Shown here piece by piece: positions 4,968 to 5,185 of a stretch of 5,185 nucleotides of DNA. The DNA lies in NCBI GenBank assembly GCA_021791135.1, contig JAJYXD010000050.1, positions 1 through 5,185 of the forward strand. Reading direction: 5' to 3'. Source of the DNA: a bacterium. Lineage in GTDB: Bacteria > Patescibacteriota > Minisyncoccia > UBA6257 > GWB1-50-10. A program made the translations under genes and the position numbers. Position 1 is the stretch's first letter, and each line of letters starts with the position of its first letter. The notes under the pieces were generated by a model. That model saw nothing but the letters and a program-made list of their open reading frames with translations, was not told where the DNA came from and searched no databases.

Positions 4968-5185
<218 letters not shown>

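Overview
The window carries ordinary bacterial housekeeping genes, packed very tightly, plus several unusual non-coding repeats. The best overall fit is a small-genome bacterium of the Patescibacteria/CPR (Parcubacteria-like) type. The clues are divergent and shortened versions of conserved enzymes, gaps of a few to a few dozen bases, poor Shine-Dalgarno signals, a promoter that implies a leaderless mRNA, and a 7-nt tandem repeat embedded in a coding region. This placement is an inference from style. The 16S gene is absent and no database search was possible. I found no new multi-gene system, defence island, prophage, transposase or CRISPR array.

Layout from left to right. The last 43 codons of gatB (Asp/Glu-tRNA amidotransferase subunit B) run rightward and end at 132. 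They meet a leftward gene block head-on at a perfect 44-bp palindrome (155-198), which probably terminates both sides. The leftward block, in transcription order, is pgk (phosphoglycerate kinase, 3498-2338), a DHH/DHHA1 phosphoesterase (2308-1472), a PgeF/YfiH-type laccase-domain protein (1467-733) and an RNase HI (608-207). The first three are probably one operon, with gaps of 29 and 4 nt. RNase HI is separated from them by a long inverted repeat (648-718) whose arms each contain TATAAT.

A short divergent control region (about 3499-3519) separates pgk from a rightward gene for a type II NADH dehydrogenase (3520-4767). It holds an extended -10 promoter for pgk placed so that the transcript would start at or next to the start codon. 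The NADH dehydrogenase gene converges on the end of a ribosomal RNA operon read leftward: the 3' part of 23S rRNA (running off the right edge), a short spacer without tRNA, and a complete 114-nt 5S rRNA. The 5S gene lies inside a 16-bp inverted repeat that extends its terminal helix. Only 19 nt separate the 5S gene from the ndh stop codon.

Functionally the genes cover lower glycolysis (Pgk), NADH reoxidation (Ndh), cleavage of nucleic acids or nucleotides (RNase HI, DHH protein, PgeF) and translation (GatB, rRNA). Nothing shows that they form one pathway. No stretch above 300 bases lacks a gene. The points most worth checking are the leaderless divergent promoter, the repeat inserted in Pgk, the two long palindromic elements, the missing metal-ligand histidine in the PgeF-like protein, and the 5S processing stem.
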